NCBI GenBank assembly: GCA_900540495.1
Contig: UQGA01000010.1
Location: 1-64,000 of the forward strand
Length of the DNA stretch: 64,000 bases
Origin: an uncultured Eubacteriales bacterium
GTDB taxonomy: Bacteria; Bacillota; Clostridia; Christensenellales; CAG-138
Reading direction: 5' to 3'
Every line of letters begins with the position of its first letter. The stretch's first letter is position 1. A program made the translations under genes and the position numbers. Below, piece by piece: positions 17,209-25,383 of the stretch. A model generated the notes under the pieces. That model worked only from the letters and a program-made list of their open reading frames with translations. It was not told the DNA's origin and did no database searches.

Positions 17209-17406
17209 GCAGAAAAAAGCATAAACCGCCCATTTATACATATCTACATTCGCCGCTGAAAAGCTCCTGTTGTTGTGCCGGATACTTCCCCGGCCCGTCA
17301 TTCCCGAAATGGTTGTGCCTATAAAATCACCCGTCCCTTTCCTGCAAAAAGCCTATATCCTACTACTCCTATTTTACCATAACTGGCCGCAGGCCACAAC
17401 CTCTTT

Positions 17407-17553
17407 GTTACTTTCTTGTGAGAAAGTAACGCAAAAGCACTTTCACACCGCTGCCCCTTCGGGGCTGGCAGTATGAAAGTGCTTTTGCGCCCTGCCGGGG
17501 GCTAAAAGGAGCCGGCCACTCGCTGCGCTTTTCCTCTACTCCCGGCCGGCTCC
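17407..17553. repeat. cluster of three perfect hairpins
   Basis: Three adjacent palindromes lie in a gene-free stretch. Hairpin 1: GTTACTTTCT (17407-17416) and its complement at 17421-17430, with loop TGTG. Hairpin 2: GCAAAAGCACTTTCA (17431-17445) pairs with 17474-17488 around an inner GCCCC/GGGGC stem. Hairpin 3: GGAGCCGGCC (17508-17517) pairs with 17544-17553. Their density marks the left flank of the foreign segment. They look like dispersed palindromic elements or the end of a mobile element; I could not recognise a named family. Confidence 0.6.
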
Positions 17554-17745
17554 GCCCATGGCTTCGGTCCCGCCACCTACGGGCGTCTTCCCAAGAATAT
17601 ATCGGTAATGCAAAAAGGTCTTTCTTGTTTCGTTATGTCGACAAATTCTCTTTGCGCTTTACACCTGTTCCTGCATTTGTGTTCGGCTAACAAAAAGGAA
17701 GATAAATACTTGCCCCCACAGGGGTAATTTCAAAATTTAAGGTAG

Positions 17746-17777
17746 GGCAGGTATTGCGACGGCAATACCTGCCTTTT
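17746..17777 (+). terminator. strong terminator without an upstream gene
   Basis: GGCAGGTATTGC (17746-17757), loop GACG, complement 17762-17773, then TTTT. On the plus strand it is a textbook intrinsic terminator, but no plus-strand gene precedes it within the intergenic region. It may be left over from a lost gene of the inserted segment. The other strand has no T-run. Confidence 0.55.
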
Positions 17778-17888
17778 CATATGCATATGCGCTTTTGCAA
17801 AGGCCATGGAGTCGACCACACCAATATCGGATGCCTTTGTCCGATGAAACACTGGACTCAGTTGATACAAATTACTCATCATAAAAAC

Positions 17889-18998
17889 TTACCAGTAGAT
17901 GTCCCTCGGGGCAGTGCTGATAGGCAGACTATAGGTAAAAGGCTGGCCGGAGAGGGTCATGTGGACGGCGCAGCTCAGGGCGGACTCCGCAGCCAGAGGC
18001 TGGGGCAGGGAGGCGGTGGCCACGGTGATGTAGGTGTATCTCGTCAGAAGCACATCTGGATTGTCCGAGGTGGAGTACTGGGATTCCTCGCGCACCTGGC
18101 TCAGGGCATAGGCCTCCGGCGGCAGGGGCTCCCCGTCCACATAGACGGTGACGCTTAGGGTGTCGCCCTCGGCCTGCTCCGGCGCGACGGGCACCACCTG
18201 TGGGAAGTCCTCCCCGTCGTCCCACCAGACCTTCATCGTCACGGTGTTGGTTGTTTCATCATACTCTCCCCGCAGCTGGGGGCATCGGCCCAAGTCGGCA
18301 GCGGTGTAGGTCTCCGTTTCCCCATTTACCTGTTCCACCGTCAGACGCATCTCAAAGGTGGGGTAGGTGTCCGCCCCCGCCTCTGCCCAGTAGTCGTCGA
18401 AATCCGGGGGATAAACCACATAGAAAGCGGTATACAGCCCGGCATCGATGTCCGCCCGGGGGATGCCCTCACCGAAAGTATCCTCATAAAAAGGACGCTG
18501 GGTGATGGTGTCAAACTGGGTGACCTTGGCCGAGGCAATGGTCTCTGGCTCCGGGAAGGCCACCTGCAAAAAACCCTCGGATCCGTTCATCATGGCCGAG
18601 AAAAAAGTGATGGGTTCCGGCGTCTGGACTGGGCCGGGGCTTTCCTCTCCGCCCGGAGGCGTGGTCTCCGGCGGCACCGTGGGGAGCGGGTCCCCGGCTG
18701 ACGTCGGCGGCTCGGGAGAGGGGAGCTCCGCTGCCGGGACGGCGGCCGCTACTGTCAACAGAAGGGCCATGGCGACGGAGGCCAGTATCCGCCAGCCCCG
18801 CCGGCGCTCCCGATTCCGGGGCGCACCCCTGCCGCCGCCCTGAAACTCCGGGGGAAGCGGGGCCGCCTCCGCCCCGGGGCGGGGCTCCTCCGGGACGCCA
18901 GGCTCCCAGGGCCGGATGAACTCCGGGGGAAGTTTCCATTCCTTTGGCGGTGCGCTCCGCTCCATCGGCGGCGCGTTCCGCAGATTCTGCCCGCCCAT
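17889..18998 (-). CDS. proline-rich single-pass membrane protein, unknown function
   Basis: Not recognised. The 369 residues divide into a proline- and glutamate-rich cytoplasmic N-terminus (1-65), a cluster of arginines (RNRERRRGWR), one membrane segment (about 70-92), a Pro/Thr/Glu-rich linker (92-130) and an extracellular beta-rich domain that repeats acidic, aromatic patches. The ATG lies 3 bases after the mscS stop, so the two form an operon and may act together at the envelope. Codon choice (many CGG, GGG, CTG, TCC) differs from the GCG/CGC/GGC-rich neighbours, suggesting recent transfer. Confidence 0.6.
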   Translation of the reverse strand: MGGQNLRNAPPMERSAPPKEWKLPPEFIRPWEPGVPEEPRPGAEAAPLPPEFQGGGRGAPRNRERRRGWRILASVAMALLLTVAAAVPAAELPSPEPPTSAGDPLPTVPPETTPPGGEESPGPVQTPEPITFFSAMMNGSEGFLQVAFPEPETIASAKVTQFDTITQRPFYEDTFGEGIPRADIDAGLYTAFYVVYPPDFDDYWAEAGADTYPTFEMRLTVEQVNGETETYTAADLGRCPQLRGEYDETTNTVTMKVWWDDGEDFPQVVPVAPEQAEGDTLSVTVYVDGEPLPPEAYALSQVREESQYSTSDNPDVLLTRYTYITVATASLPQPLAAESALSCAVHMTLSGQPFTYSLPISTAPRDIYW

Positions 18999-19001
18999 GG
19001 C

Positions 19002-19886
19002 TCACATAGAGTGGACGTCCAGCTGGGGGAAGGGGCACTCCACACCCAGCTGGCGCAGGCCCAAGAGCAGATCCCGATTGAGGATCCGCGCACCGCCATA
19101 GATGTCCTTTTCTTTCACGTCCACGCAGAAACGCAGCACCACGGCGCTGTCAGCCAGCTGCTGCACCCCCAGGTAGACCGGCGTGTCCAACATGACGTCC
19201 GCACGCTTCTGCCGGATCTCCTCCAGCAGGGACGGGAATTTCTCCTCCAGTGCCTCCAGATCACAGGTATAGGGGATGGAGATGTCGCAAAAGGACTTGG
19301 ACACGTGGTCGGAACGGTTGAGGATGTTCCGCATATCCGCATTGTTTACAATCTTGATGTTCTCGCTGGCGTCGGTGATAGAGGTGGTGCGGATGCCGAT
19401 GTCCGTCACCACGCCCCGGAAGCCGTCCACCTCTATGATGTCCCCCACATTGTACTGGCTATCAAAGAGGATGAACACGCCCGTGACCAGGTCGGCGATG
19501 ATGCTGTCGGCGGCAAAGCCGACGATTAAGGCCAAAACACCCAGGCTGGCCACAATAGCCAGAATATTCACACCCAGGAGGTGTAGACCCCAGCAGAGGA
19601 TGACAATGGCTGCGGCATAGCGCAGGAGGCTACGGGTGATGGAGAGGATGGACCGGGCCCGGTGGGTCCTGGGCTTGCAGAGGGTCAAGAAGAACTCCGC
19701 CACCCACTCCGCCAGCAGCACCCCTGCCGCCATGGCCGCCAGACGCAGGATAGCCCTCAGGCTGAGGGTCCAGTCGGCGGTCAGGGCCGCCGTTTTCATG
19801 GCACCAGTGGCAAAGCCGGCGGTCAGGGCCACTGCCAGGATGACCGCCAGAATCAGGAACTTAATAATGCTTTGTTTTTCTTTCAT
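19002..19886 (-). CDS. MscS-family mechanosensitive channel
   Basis: Small-conductance mechanosensitive channel that releases solutes on membrane tension. From MKEKQS (294 residues) there are three or four membrane helices. The pore-lining TM3 is glycine/alanine-rich (VNILAIVASLGVLALIVGFAADSI), followed by the beta domain (FDSQYNVGDIIEVDGFRGVVTDIGIRTTSI) and the C-terminal cage domain. The frame is open 50 codons upstream, but AAGGAAGG precedes ATG 19886 and the extra residues do not look like MscS. It belongs to the inserted segment between tlyA and nadK. Confidence 0.93.
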   Translation of the reverse strand: MKEKQSIIKFLILAVILAVALTAGFATGAMKTAALTADWTLSLRAILRLAAMAAGVLLAEWVAEFFLTLCKPRTHRARSILSITRSLLRYAAAIVILCWGLHLLGVNILAIVASLGVLALIVGFAADSIIADLVTGVFILFDSQYNVGDIIEVDGFRGVVTDIGIRTTSITDASENIKIVNNADMRNILNRSDHVSKSFCDISIPYTCDLEALEEKFPSLLEEIRQKRADVMLDTPVYLGVQQLADSAVVLRFCVDVKEKDIYGGARILNRDLLLGLRQLGVECPFPQLDVHSM

Positions 19887-20048
19887 CGTTTGTTTCCTTC
19901 CTTTCTGACAATGCTGTGTGCTTGTGTGGGACGGCCCCGATGGATGGTCAGGCGGAGTGACCAGCAGTCGCTGGTGATCTGGACCACGCTGCTGTGTATC
20001 AAAAGCTCGTTTTCCAGATACCGTACGATCCGCCACGGCGGTTATGGC

Positions 20049-20249
20049 TCACTCTTTTCCCTGTTTGGACAAGCCCTCGCAGGGCTGCAGCAGGGTGACC
20101 TTCAGCTCGGTACCCATCTCCTGCTCCTCAGCAGAGATGGAAAAGGTGCTGGGATTACCGTATGCCTCCGCTTTGGCCACAATGGTCTCCTCTCCCTTTT
20201 GGTAAGTCACCCTCTCGCCGTCCAGCACATCATAAATCACCAGGAGCAC
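20049..20249 (-). pseudogene. truncated ORF fragment, unknown
   Basis: A 66-residue frame opening at GTG 20249 without a ribosome site. The frame continues upstream as ARRYV, then meets a stop, and the peptide reads like the middle or end of a larger protein (VLLVIYDVLDGERVTYQKG). It sits between the fragment after tlyA and mscS. I take it as a broken piece of a mobile-element gene; no family assigned. Confidence 0.35.
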
Positions 20250-20264
20250 ATACCGCCGGGCATA

Positions 20265-20441
20265 TCATTCATTTTTCCTAAACAATCTACTAATCCAACT
20301 TTCCTTTCGTTCCTCCTGCTCAGTGCCGCTCCCATCAGATAGCTGTTGTTTAATAGTTCCCGCGTGAAGAGCCTGGGCCGCTGCTGCTGTCTGCTGAGCG
20401 GCGGCCAGTGCGTCAGTTTTTATGCGTTCCGAATTGCTCAA
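20265..20441 (-). pseudogene. 3' fragment of an alanine/glutamine-rich gene fused behind tlyA
   Basis: A minus-strand frame of at least 58 codons ending at TGA 20265-20267. It reads as an Ala/Gln-rich amphipathic helix (KTDALAAAQQTAAAAQAL) followed by an acidic patch and a basic C-terminus (SWISRLFRKNE). There is no ribosome site and no good start; a TTG at 20441 overlaps the tlyA stop. Such tails occur on plasmid or conjugative-element proteins, so I read it as the right border of the inserted segment. Function unknown. Confidence 0.4.
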
Positions 20442-21262
20442 GCGCCGCTCGAAGGATGGGACGAAGCGCGGGCGTGCGCCTCGGACACAACGGCCTGAAT
20501 CGTCGCCATTTCCGGTATCGGCGGCCGGTCGGACGATTTTTGCAGGTACAGCAAAAATTCAATGTTGCCCTTTGGACCGGTAATGGGCGAATACGAAAGA
20601 CCGCGTACGGCAAAGCCCATCCCGTCGGCAAAGCGGATGATCCCGTCGCATACGTCTGCATGTACGGCTGGATCTCGCACGACCCCACGCTTTCCCACCT
20701 CCGCACGGCCCGCCTCAAACTGCGGCTTGATGAGCGCGACCACCTCGCCCCCATCCGCCAGGCAGGGCCAGAGCGGCGGCAGAATGAGCCGCAAAGAGAT
20801 AAACGAAACGTCAATGGAAGCAAATTTTGCCAACTGGGAAAACCAGTCCGGCATCATATATCGCGCATTTGTGCGTTCCATGACCGTCACGCGCGCATCC
20901 TCCCGCAGCTTCCAGTCAAGTTGCCCATAGCCGACGTCGATGGCGCAGACATGGCCGGCGCCATTCTGCAGCATGCAATCGGTAAATCCCCCGGTGGATG
21001 CGCCGATATCGAGAGCAAACGCACCGGTCAGGTCGATCGGAAACACCTGCAGCGCCTTCTGGAGCTTGAGGCCGCCGCGACTGACGAACGGCATCGGGTC
21101 CTCCCGAACGTCGATCGTCGCGCCGTCCGAAACCGGCGCTCCCGCCTTATCCACCCGTCGACCGTCCACATACACCACGCCCGCCATGACGAGCGCGCGC
21201 GCCCGCTCCCGGGTCGGCGCAAGGCCGAGGCGAACCATAGCCAAATCAACCCGTTCGCTCAT
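20438..21262 (-). CDS. tlyA: TlyA-family rRNA 2'-O-methyltransferase
   Basis: TlyA proteins methylate ribosomal RNA; many genomes label them hemolysin. The 274 residues have an N-terminal S4 RNA-binding domain (RVDLAMVRLGLAPTRERAR) and an FtsJ/RrmJ-like Rossmann methyltransferase domain with the SAM motif ALDIGASTGGFTDCMLQ. Its ATG overlaps the dxs stop (ATGA, 21259-21262). In B. subtilis the equivalent gene yqxC follows dxs and precedes nadK and ahrC. Confidence 0.92.
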   Translation of the reverse strand: MSERVDLAMVRLGLAPTRERARALVMAGVVYVDGRRVDKAGAPVSDGATIDVREDPMPFVSRGGLKLQKALQVFPIDLTGAFALDIGASTGGFTDCMLQNGAGHVCAIDVGYGQLDWKLREDARVTVMERTNARYMMPDWFSQLAKFASIDVSFISLRLILPPLWPCLADGGEVVALIKPQFEAGRAEVGKRGVVRDPAVHADVCDGIIRFADGMGFAVRGLSYSPITGPKGNIEFLLYLQKSSDRPPIPEMATIQAVVSEAHARASSHPSSGA

Positions 21263-23073
21263 GCATCCTCCAAAATGGCGCGACGCAGCGCGTCCGCCGT
21301 CATGCCAAAACGCTCGCGCTGCTGAGAAATGGTTCCCTGCATCACCGGTTGATTCTCCACGCCAAACACGCGCACCGGCAGCGGGGATAGTGCCGCCTTC
21401 ATCCTGATGCCGAAACTGGCAATACCATCCTCCAGCACAAGAACACGCCGCGCGCCGGCGCGCAGCGTCTCAAGGGCAATGGCGTCCAGTTCGTGTAGAA
21501 ACCTGGCGTTGAGAAGCCCTGCGCCCGTTTCCCGGGCAATGGGGAGCGCCAGTTCGACCATACATCCGGTCGCAACGACGGTGACCTCCGAGACCGGTAA
21601 AATCGTTTCCCACCGCCCGAATATGAGCGGCTCCGCGCCAACCGCCTCCATCAGGCTGCCGCGGTTATACCGAATGGCCGCCGGCTCATCGCGTTGAAGG
21701 GCCATATCCAGCATGTGTACAAGCTCCTGATGAGTGGCCGGCGAATAAATTGCCATACCGGGCATGGCCGACAGGTATGCGATGTCATAGATGCCCTGAT
21801 GTGTTTCTCCGTCCTCGCCCACAAGCCCCGCCCGGTCTACGGCCAGCACGACCGGCAGATGCTGCAGGCAGACGTCATGCAGCAGCTGGTCGTAAGCGCG
21901 CTGCAGGAAGGAGGAGTAGACCGCCACGACGGGCCGAAGCCCTTCGGCCGCCATCCCGGCCGCCATCGTGACGGCGTGCTGCTCGGCAATGCCCACGTCA
22001 AAAAAACGGGCGGGCATGCGTTCCGCAAAGGCGGAGAGGCCTGTTCCGCTCGGCATGGCGGCGCACACCGCGACAACGCGCTCATCCTTTTCTGCGGCGC
22101 GCAGGAGCGCCTCCCCGAACACTTCGGAGTTGCTACGGCGCGACGACTGCGCCGCCCGGGCGGGCGATATGCCGTGAAAGCGCTCCGGATCGCGCTCAGC
22201 AGGCGAATAGCCGCATCCCTTTTTGGTGATGGCATGGACCACGACCGGGCGGCGCAGCGCGCGCGCACGGCGCAGCACATGCACGAGTTCGCCGATGTCG
22301 TGCCCGTCTATCGGGCCGAGATAGGTGAAACCCATATCTTCAAACAACAGGTGCGGCAACAGGAAATTTTTCACCCGGTTCTTGAAATCTTCCATCCGAT
22401 GGGAGAGCGCGCGGCCAAGCGGGCCCACGTCGAGCATCCTTGCAATCGCCCGTTTGAAGCGCAGATATCCCTGGCTAATGCGCATATTCGTAAGCGACCG
22501 GCGCAGCGATCCGACATTGGCCGAGATGGACATGCCGTTGTCGTTCAGTATGACGACGAGCGGCACCTCCGACGCCCCCGCGTCGTTGAGCGCCTCAAAC
22601 GCCATGCCGCCCGTAAGCGCGCCATCGCCGATGAGCGCGACGGCGGTTCCCTCCTCGCCGCGAAGCTGCATGGCGCGCGCCATACCGAGCGCGGCGGAAA
22701 TGGAGGTGCTTGCGTGGCCGGTGTCAAATGCGTCATGCGGGCTTTCCGCACGCTTCGGGAAACCGCTGATACCACCTTCGGTGCGCAGGGTGTCAAAGCG
22801 GGCATTGCGCCCGGTGAGCAGCTTATGCGCATATGCCTGGTGCCCGACGTCAAACACGAGCTTATCCTGTGGCGATGAAAACGCCCGGTGCATCGCAATG
22901 ATGATTTCGACGGCGCCAAGGCTGGAGGCGAGATGCCCGCCATTCCTACCGACGACCTCAATCATGCGCGCGCGCAACTCGCCCGCCAGCGCGTCAAGCG
23001 AATCGTCCGGGAGGCGCAGGAAATCCTCTATGCTGTTGATCCCGCTGAGCAGCGGGTAGGCGTTCGTTTCCAT
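21259..23073 (-). CDS. dxs: 1-deoxy-D-xylulose-5-phosphate synthase
   Basis: Thiamine-diphosphate enzyme that condenses pyruvate and glyceraldehyde 3-phosphate, the first step of the non-mevalonate isoprenoid pathway. Motifs: VFDVGHQAYAHKLLTGR near the N-terminus, the TPP/Mg motif GDGALTGGMAFEALND (about 148-163), and the transketolase-type GIAEQHAVTMAAG near residue 365. The 604-residue length is close to normal (about 620). It lies between ispA and tlyA, linking prenyl precursor supply with chain elongation. Confidence 0.97.
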   Translation of the reverse strand: METNAYPLLSGINSIEDFLRLPDDSLDALAGELRARMIEVVGRNGGHLASSLGAVEIIIAMHRAFSSPQDKLVFDVGHQAYAHKLLTGRNARFDTLRTEGGISGFPKRAESPHDAFDTGHASTSISAALGMARAMQLRGEEGTAVALIGDGALTGGMAFEALNDAGASEVPLVVILNDNGMSISANVGSLRRSLTNMRISQGYLRFKRAIARMLDVGPLGRALSHRMEDFKNRVKNFLLPHLLFEDMGFTYLGPIDGHDIGELVHVLRRARALRRPVVVHAITKKGCGYSPAERDPERFHGISPARAAQSSRRSNSEVFGEALLRAAEKDERVVAVCAAMPSGTGLSAFAERMPARFFDVGIAEQHAVTMAAGMAAEGLRPVVAVYSSFLQRAYDQLLHDVCLQHLPVVLAVDRAGLVGEDGETHQGIYDIAYLSAMPGMAIYSPATHQELVHMLDMALQRDEPAAIRYNRGSLMEAVGAEPLIFGRWETILPVSEVTVVATGCMVELALPIARETGAGLLNARFLHELDAIALETLRAGARRVLVLEDGIASFGIRMKAALSPLPVRVFGVENQPVMQGTISQQRERFGMTADALRRAILEDA

Positions 23074-23107
23074 AGCGTCAACGTCGGGGCCGGACCGCGC
23101 CGGTTTG

Positions 23108-23959
23108 TCACCGGCTGCGGGTAAGTGTCCGCCCGACGAGCTCCTTCAAAAAGTCATGGTCGCCCTCAATCTGATCGAGCGCCGTCACGGCCGAACGCGC
23201 GGCGATGGCCGCCTCCTCACGAGCCGGTTCCAGGCCATAGAGCGTGACAAACGTCGCCTTTTCCGCCTGTGCGTCCTTGCCGATGCTCTTGCCGAGCAGC
23301 GCCGAATCGCCCGTCACATCGAGAATATCGTCCGTAATCTGGAAAAGCAGGCCAAAATGCTCCGCAAACGAGGTGAGCGGCGCCAGATACCGGCCCGTCT
23401 CCGAGTTGCCGGCGGAGTAAGCGCCCGCCAGCACCGCGGCGCGAAACAGAGCGCCCGTCTTCTTGGCGTGCATGTCGAACAGGCTTTCCGCATCGTGCGT
23501 GCCGTTGATGTCGAGGCTCTGCCCGGAGACCATGTCCAGCGCCCCGCGCGACACGCACTGCATGACCTTTGCATTGCCGGTCTGCGAGAGCACATAGAAG
23601 GCAAGTGAAAGCAGCCCGTCGCCAGCGAGAATGGCGTTCCCTTCCCCAAACGCCCGATGCGAGCTGGGCTTGCCACGACGCATGTCATCATTGTCCATGG
23701 CGGGCAGATCGTCATGAATGAGCGAATAGGTATGAATCATCTCCATCGCGCACGCAGCTTTGACCGCATCGGCGGCCGCCCCGCCGAGGAGTTCGCATAC
23801 CGCAAGGCACAACACGGGCCGAAGCCGCTTGCCGCCGTCCAGCAGGCTATACGCCATGCTCTGGTAGAGCACCGGCGGCGCCTCCGCCTGCGAAAGCAGT
23901 ACGTCGAGCATGCTGTCCGTCATGGCGGTGTAGTAGACCATCCGTTCGTCGAAGATCAT
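23108..23959 (-). CDS. ispA: polyprenyl (farnesyl) diphosphate synthase
   Basis: Chain-elongating trans-prenyltransferase making farnesyl or geranyl diphosphate. The first aspartate-rich motif is HDDLPAMDNDD and the second is DDILD (ITDDILDVTGD); GGKRLRP binds the diphosphate. The 283 residues fit short-chain IspA. It overlaps xseB at ATGA and precedes dxs by 34 bases. Confidence 0.94.
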   Translation of the reverse strand: MIFDERMVYYTAMTDSMLDVLLSQAEAPPVLYQSMAYSLLDGGKRLRPVLCLAVCELLGGAAADAVKAACAMEMIHTYSLIHDDLPAMDNDDMRRGKPSSHRAFGEGNAILAGDGLLSLAFYVLSQTGNAKVMQCVSRGALDMVSGQSLDINGTHDAESLFDMHAKKTGALFRAAVLAGAYSAGNSETGRYLAPLTSFAEHFGLLFQITDDILDVTGDSALLGKSIGKDAQAEKATFVTLYGLEPAREEAAIAARSAVTALDQIEGDHDFLKELVGRTLTRSR

Positions 23960-24159
23960 GCCTCGCCCTCCTTCGGCAGGCGCAGCGTGGTCAACTTCTG
24001 CTCATACCCGTCGAGCATCGCCGCACAGGCGTCGTGCAGCCGCATGCCCTCCTCATAGAGCTTGATCATATCCTCCAGGCTGCCGCTGCCGGTTTCGAGA
24101 ATCTTGACGATCTCCTCCAGCCGCTGAACGGCCTGTTCGTACGTCATGGACTGTTCCAT
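23956..24159 (-). CDS. xseB: exodeoxyribonuclease VII small subunit
   Basis: A 67-residue helical hairpin protein with the family signature TYEQAVQRLEEIVKILETGSGSLEDMIKLYEEG. It binds the large subunit XseA, encoded 3 bases upstream, to form the exonuclease that degrades single-stranded DNA from both ends. It overlaps the start of ispA. Confidence 0.95.
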   Translation of the reverse strand: MEQSMTYEQAVQRLEEIVKILETGSGSLEDMIKLYEEGMRLHDACAAMLDGYEQKLTTLRLPKEGEA

Positions 24160-24162
24160 GGA

Positions 24163-25383
24163 TCAGGACTCCTTCCTGTAAATATCGGTCACGACGGCGG
24201 ACAGTCCGCCGTCGCGCAATCGAACGGAGATCGCCATCTCCGGCCGTATGTCGTCCACGGACAAAAGCACGCCGCCGTCCGCCGCGCGCACCACGGCGTA
24301 TCCTCGGCCGAGCACCGCGTCCGGATCGAGCGAAGCGAGCTTGCCGCGCAGCGCGGCAAGTTGGTGACGGGCAGCCGAAAACCGCTGTTCCCCACAGTGT
24401 TGCAGCCGCTGGCGGGCTGCGTCGAGCGAGAAACGCGCATCAGCAAGCCGCCTCGCCGGCATTCCGAAGCCGGCCCCGTGCAACAACAGATCCAACCGGT
24501 CGCGCCGGCGGACAAGGCCGGCGCTCAGCGACATGCCAAGGCGCGAAAAGAGCGACGCCAGCGCTGCGGCACAGTCGTCATAGGCCGGGACCGCCAGCTC
24601 CGCTGCGGCAGACGGCGTCGGTGCGCGCAAATCCGCCACAAAATCCGCAATGGTGAAATCCGTCTCATGGCCCACGGCGCTGATGATCGGCAACTCGCTT
24701 TCATAGATCGCCTGGGCGACAACCGGTTCGTTGAACGCCCAGAGATCTTCAATGCTGCCGCCGCCCCGGCCCACGATCAGCACATCCGCCACACGCTGCC
24801 GGTTCATCTCACGAATGCCGGCGGCGATCTCAAAAGCCGCCCCCTCGCCCTGTACCCTGACGGGACAGAGGCAAACGGGCATCTTGGGAAACCGTCGCCC
24901 GATGATCTGCATAACGTCCTGAATGGCCGCGCCCGTGCCGGAGGTCACCACACCCACGCACCGTGGCAGGTAGGGAATCGGCTTTTTGTGCGCGGGATCA
25001 AAATACCCCTGCTGCTCCAACTGCTGCCGGAGCGCGGCAAAGCGAGCGTAAAGCGCGCCGGCGCCCTCCTGTTGCATCGACTGGACATAGAGCTGAAAGC
25101 TGCCGTCCCGCGCATACAGCGCCGCATAGCCGCAGATGCGCACCTGCATGCCGTCCTCCGGACGAAAGTCCAGCCGGAGCGCTTGGCCCTTAAACATGAC
25201 GCAGCGCACAAGCGCGGAAGCATCCTTGAGCGAAAAATACAGATGTCCGGAGCTGTGGCGCTTAAATCCGCTGATCTCGCCGCGCACCTGAAGGCTGCGC
25301 AGATGCGGGTCCGCACCGAGCAGCGCGCCAACATAGGCGTTGAGTTCCGAGACCGAAAAAACCATCTCCGGCGTCTCGCTCAA
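24163..25383 (-). CDS. xseA: exodeoxyribonuclease VII large subunit
   Basis: Catalytic subunit of ExoVII. The N-terminal OB-fold (VFSVSELNAYVGALL to about residue 100) binds single-stranded DNA. The nuclease core carries VVTSGTGAAIQDV and GRGGGSIEDLWAFN, followed by the coiled-coil C-terminal region that packs with XseB. At 406 residues it is in the normal range (400-450). Its ATG overlaps the TsaD-like stop. Confidence 0.96.
   Translation of the reverse strand: MSETPEMVFSVSELNAYVGALLGADPHLRSLQVRGEISGFKRHSSGHLYFSLKDASALVRCVMFKGQALRLDFRPEDGMQVRICGYAALYARDGSFQLYVQSMQQEGAGALYARFAALRQQLEQQGYFDPAHKKPIPYLPRCVGVVTSGTGAAIQDVMQIIGRRFPKMPVCLCPVRVQGEGAAFEIAAGIREMNRQRVADVLIVGRGGGSIEDLWAFNEPVVAQAIYESELPIISAVGHETDFTIADFVADLRAPTPSAAAELAVPAYDDCAAALASLFSRLGMSLSAGLVRRRDRLDLLLHGAGFGMPARRLADARFSLDAARQRLQHCGEQRFSAARHQLAALRGKLASLDPDAVLGRGYAVVRAADGGVLLSVDDIRPEMAISVRLRDGGLSAVVTDIYRKES

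Noticed and set aside
17236..17880. tRNA gene as an integration site for the insert
   Set aside because: I looked for a cloverleaf and CCA end on both strands and found none.
20049..20249. Cas2-like protein suggested by LLVIYDVLDGE
   Set aside because: Only this short stretch resembles Cas2; the rest has no ferredoxin-like pattern and no CRISPR is nearby.
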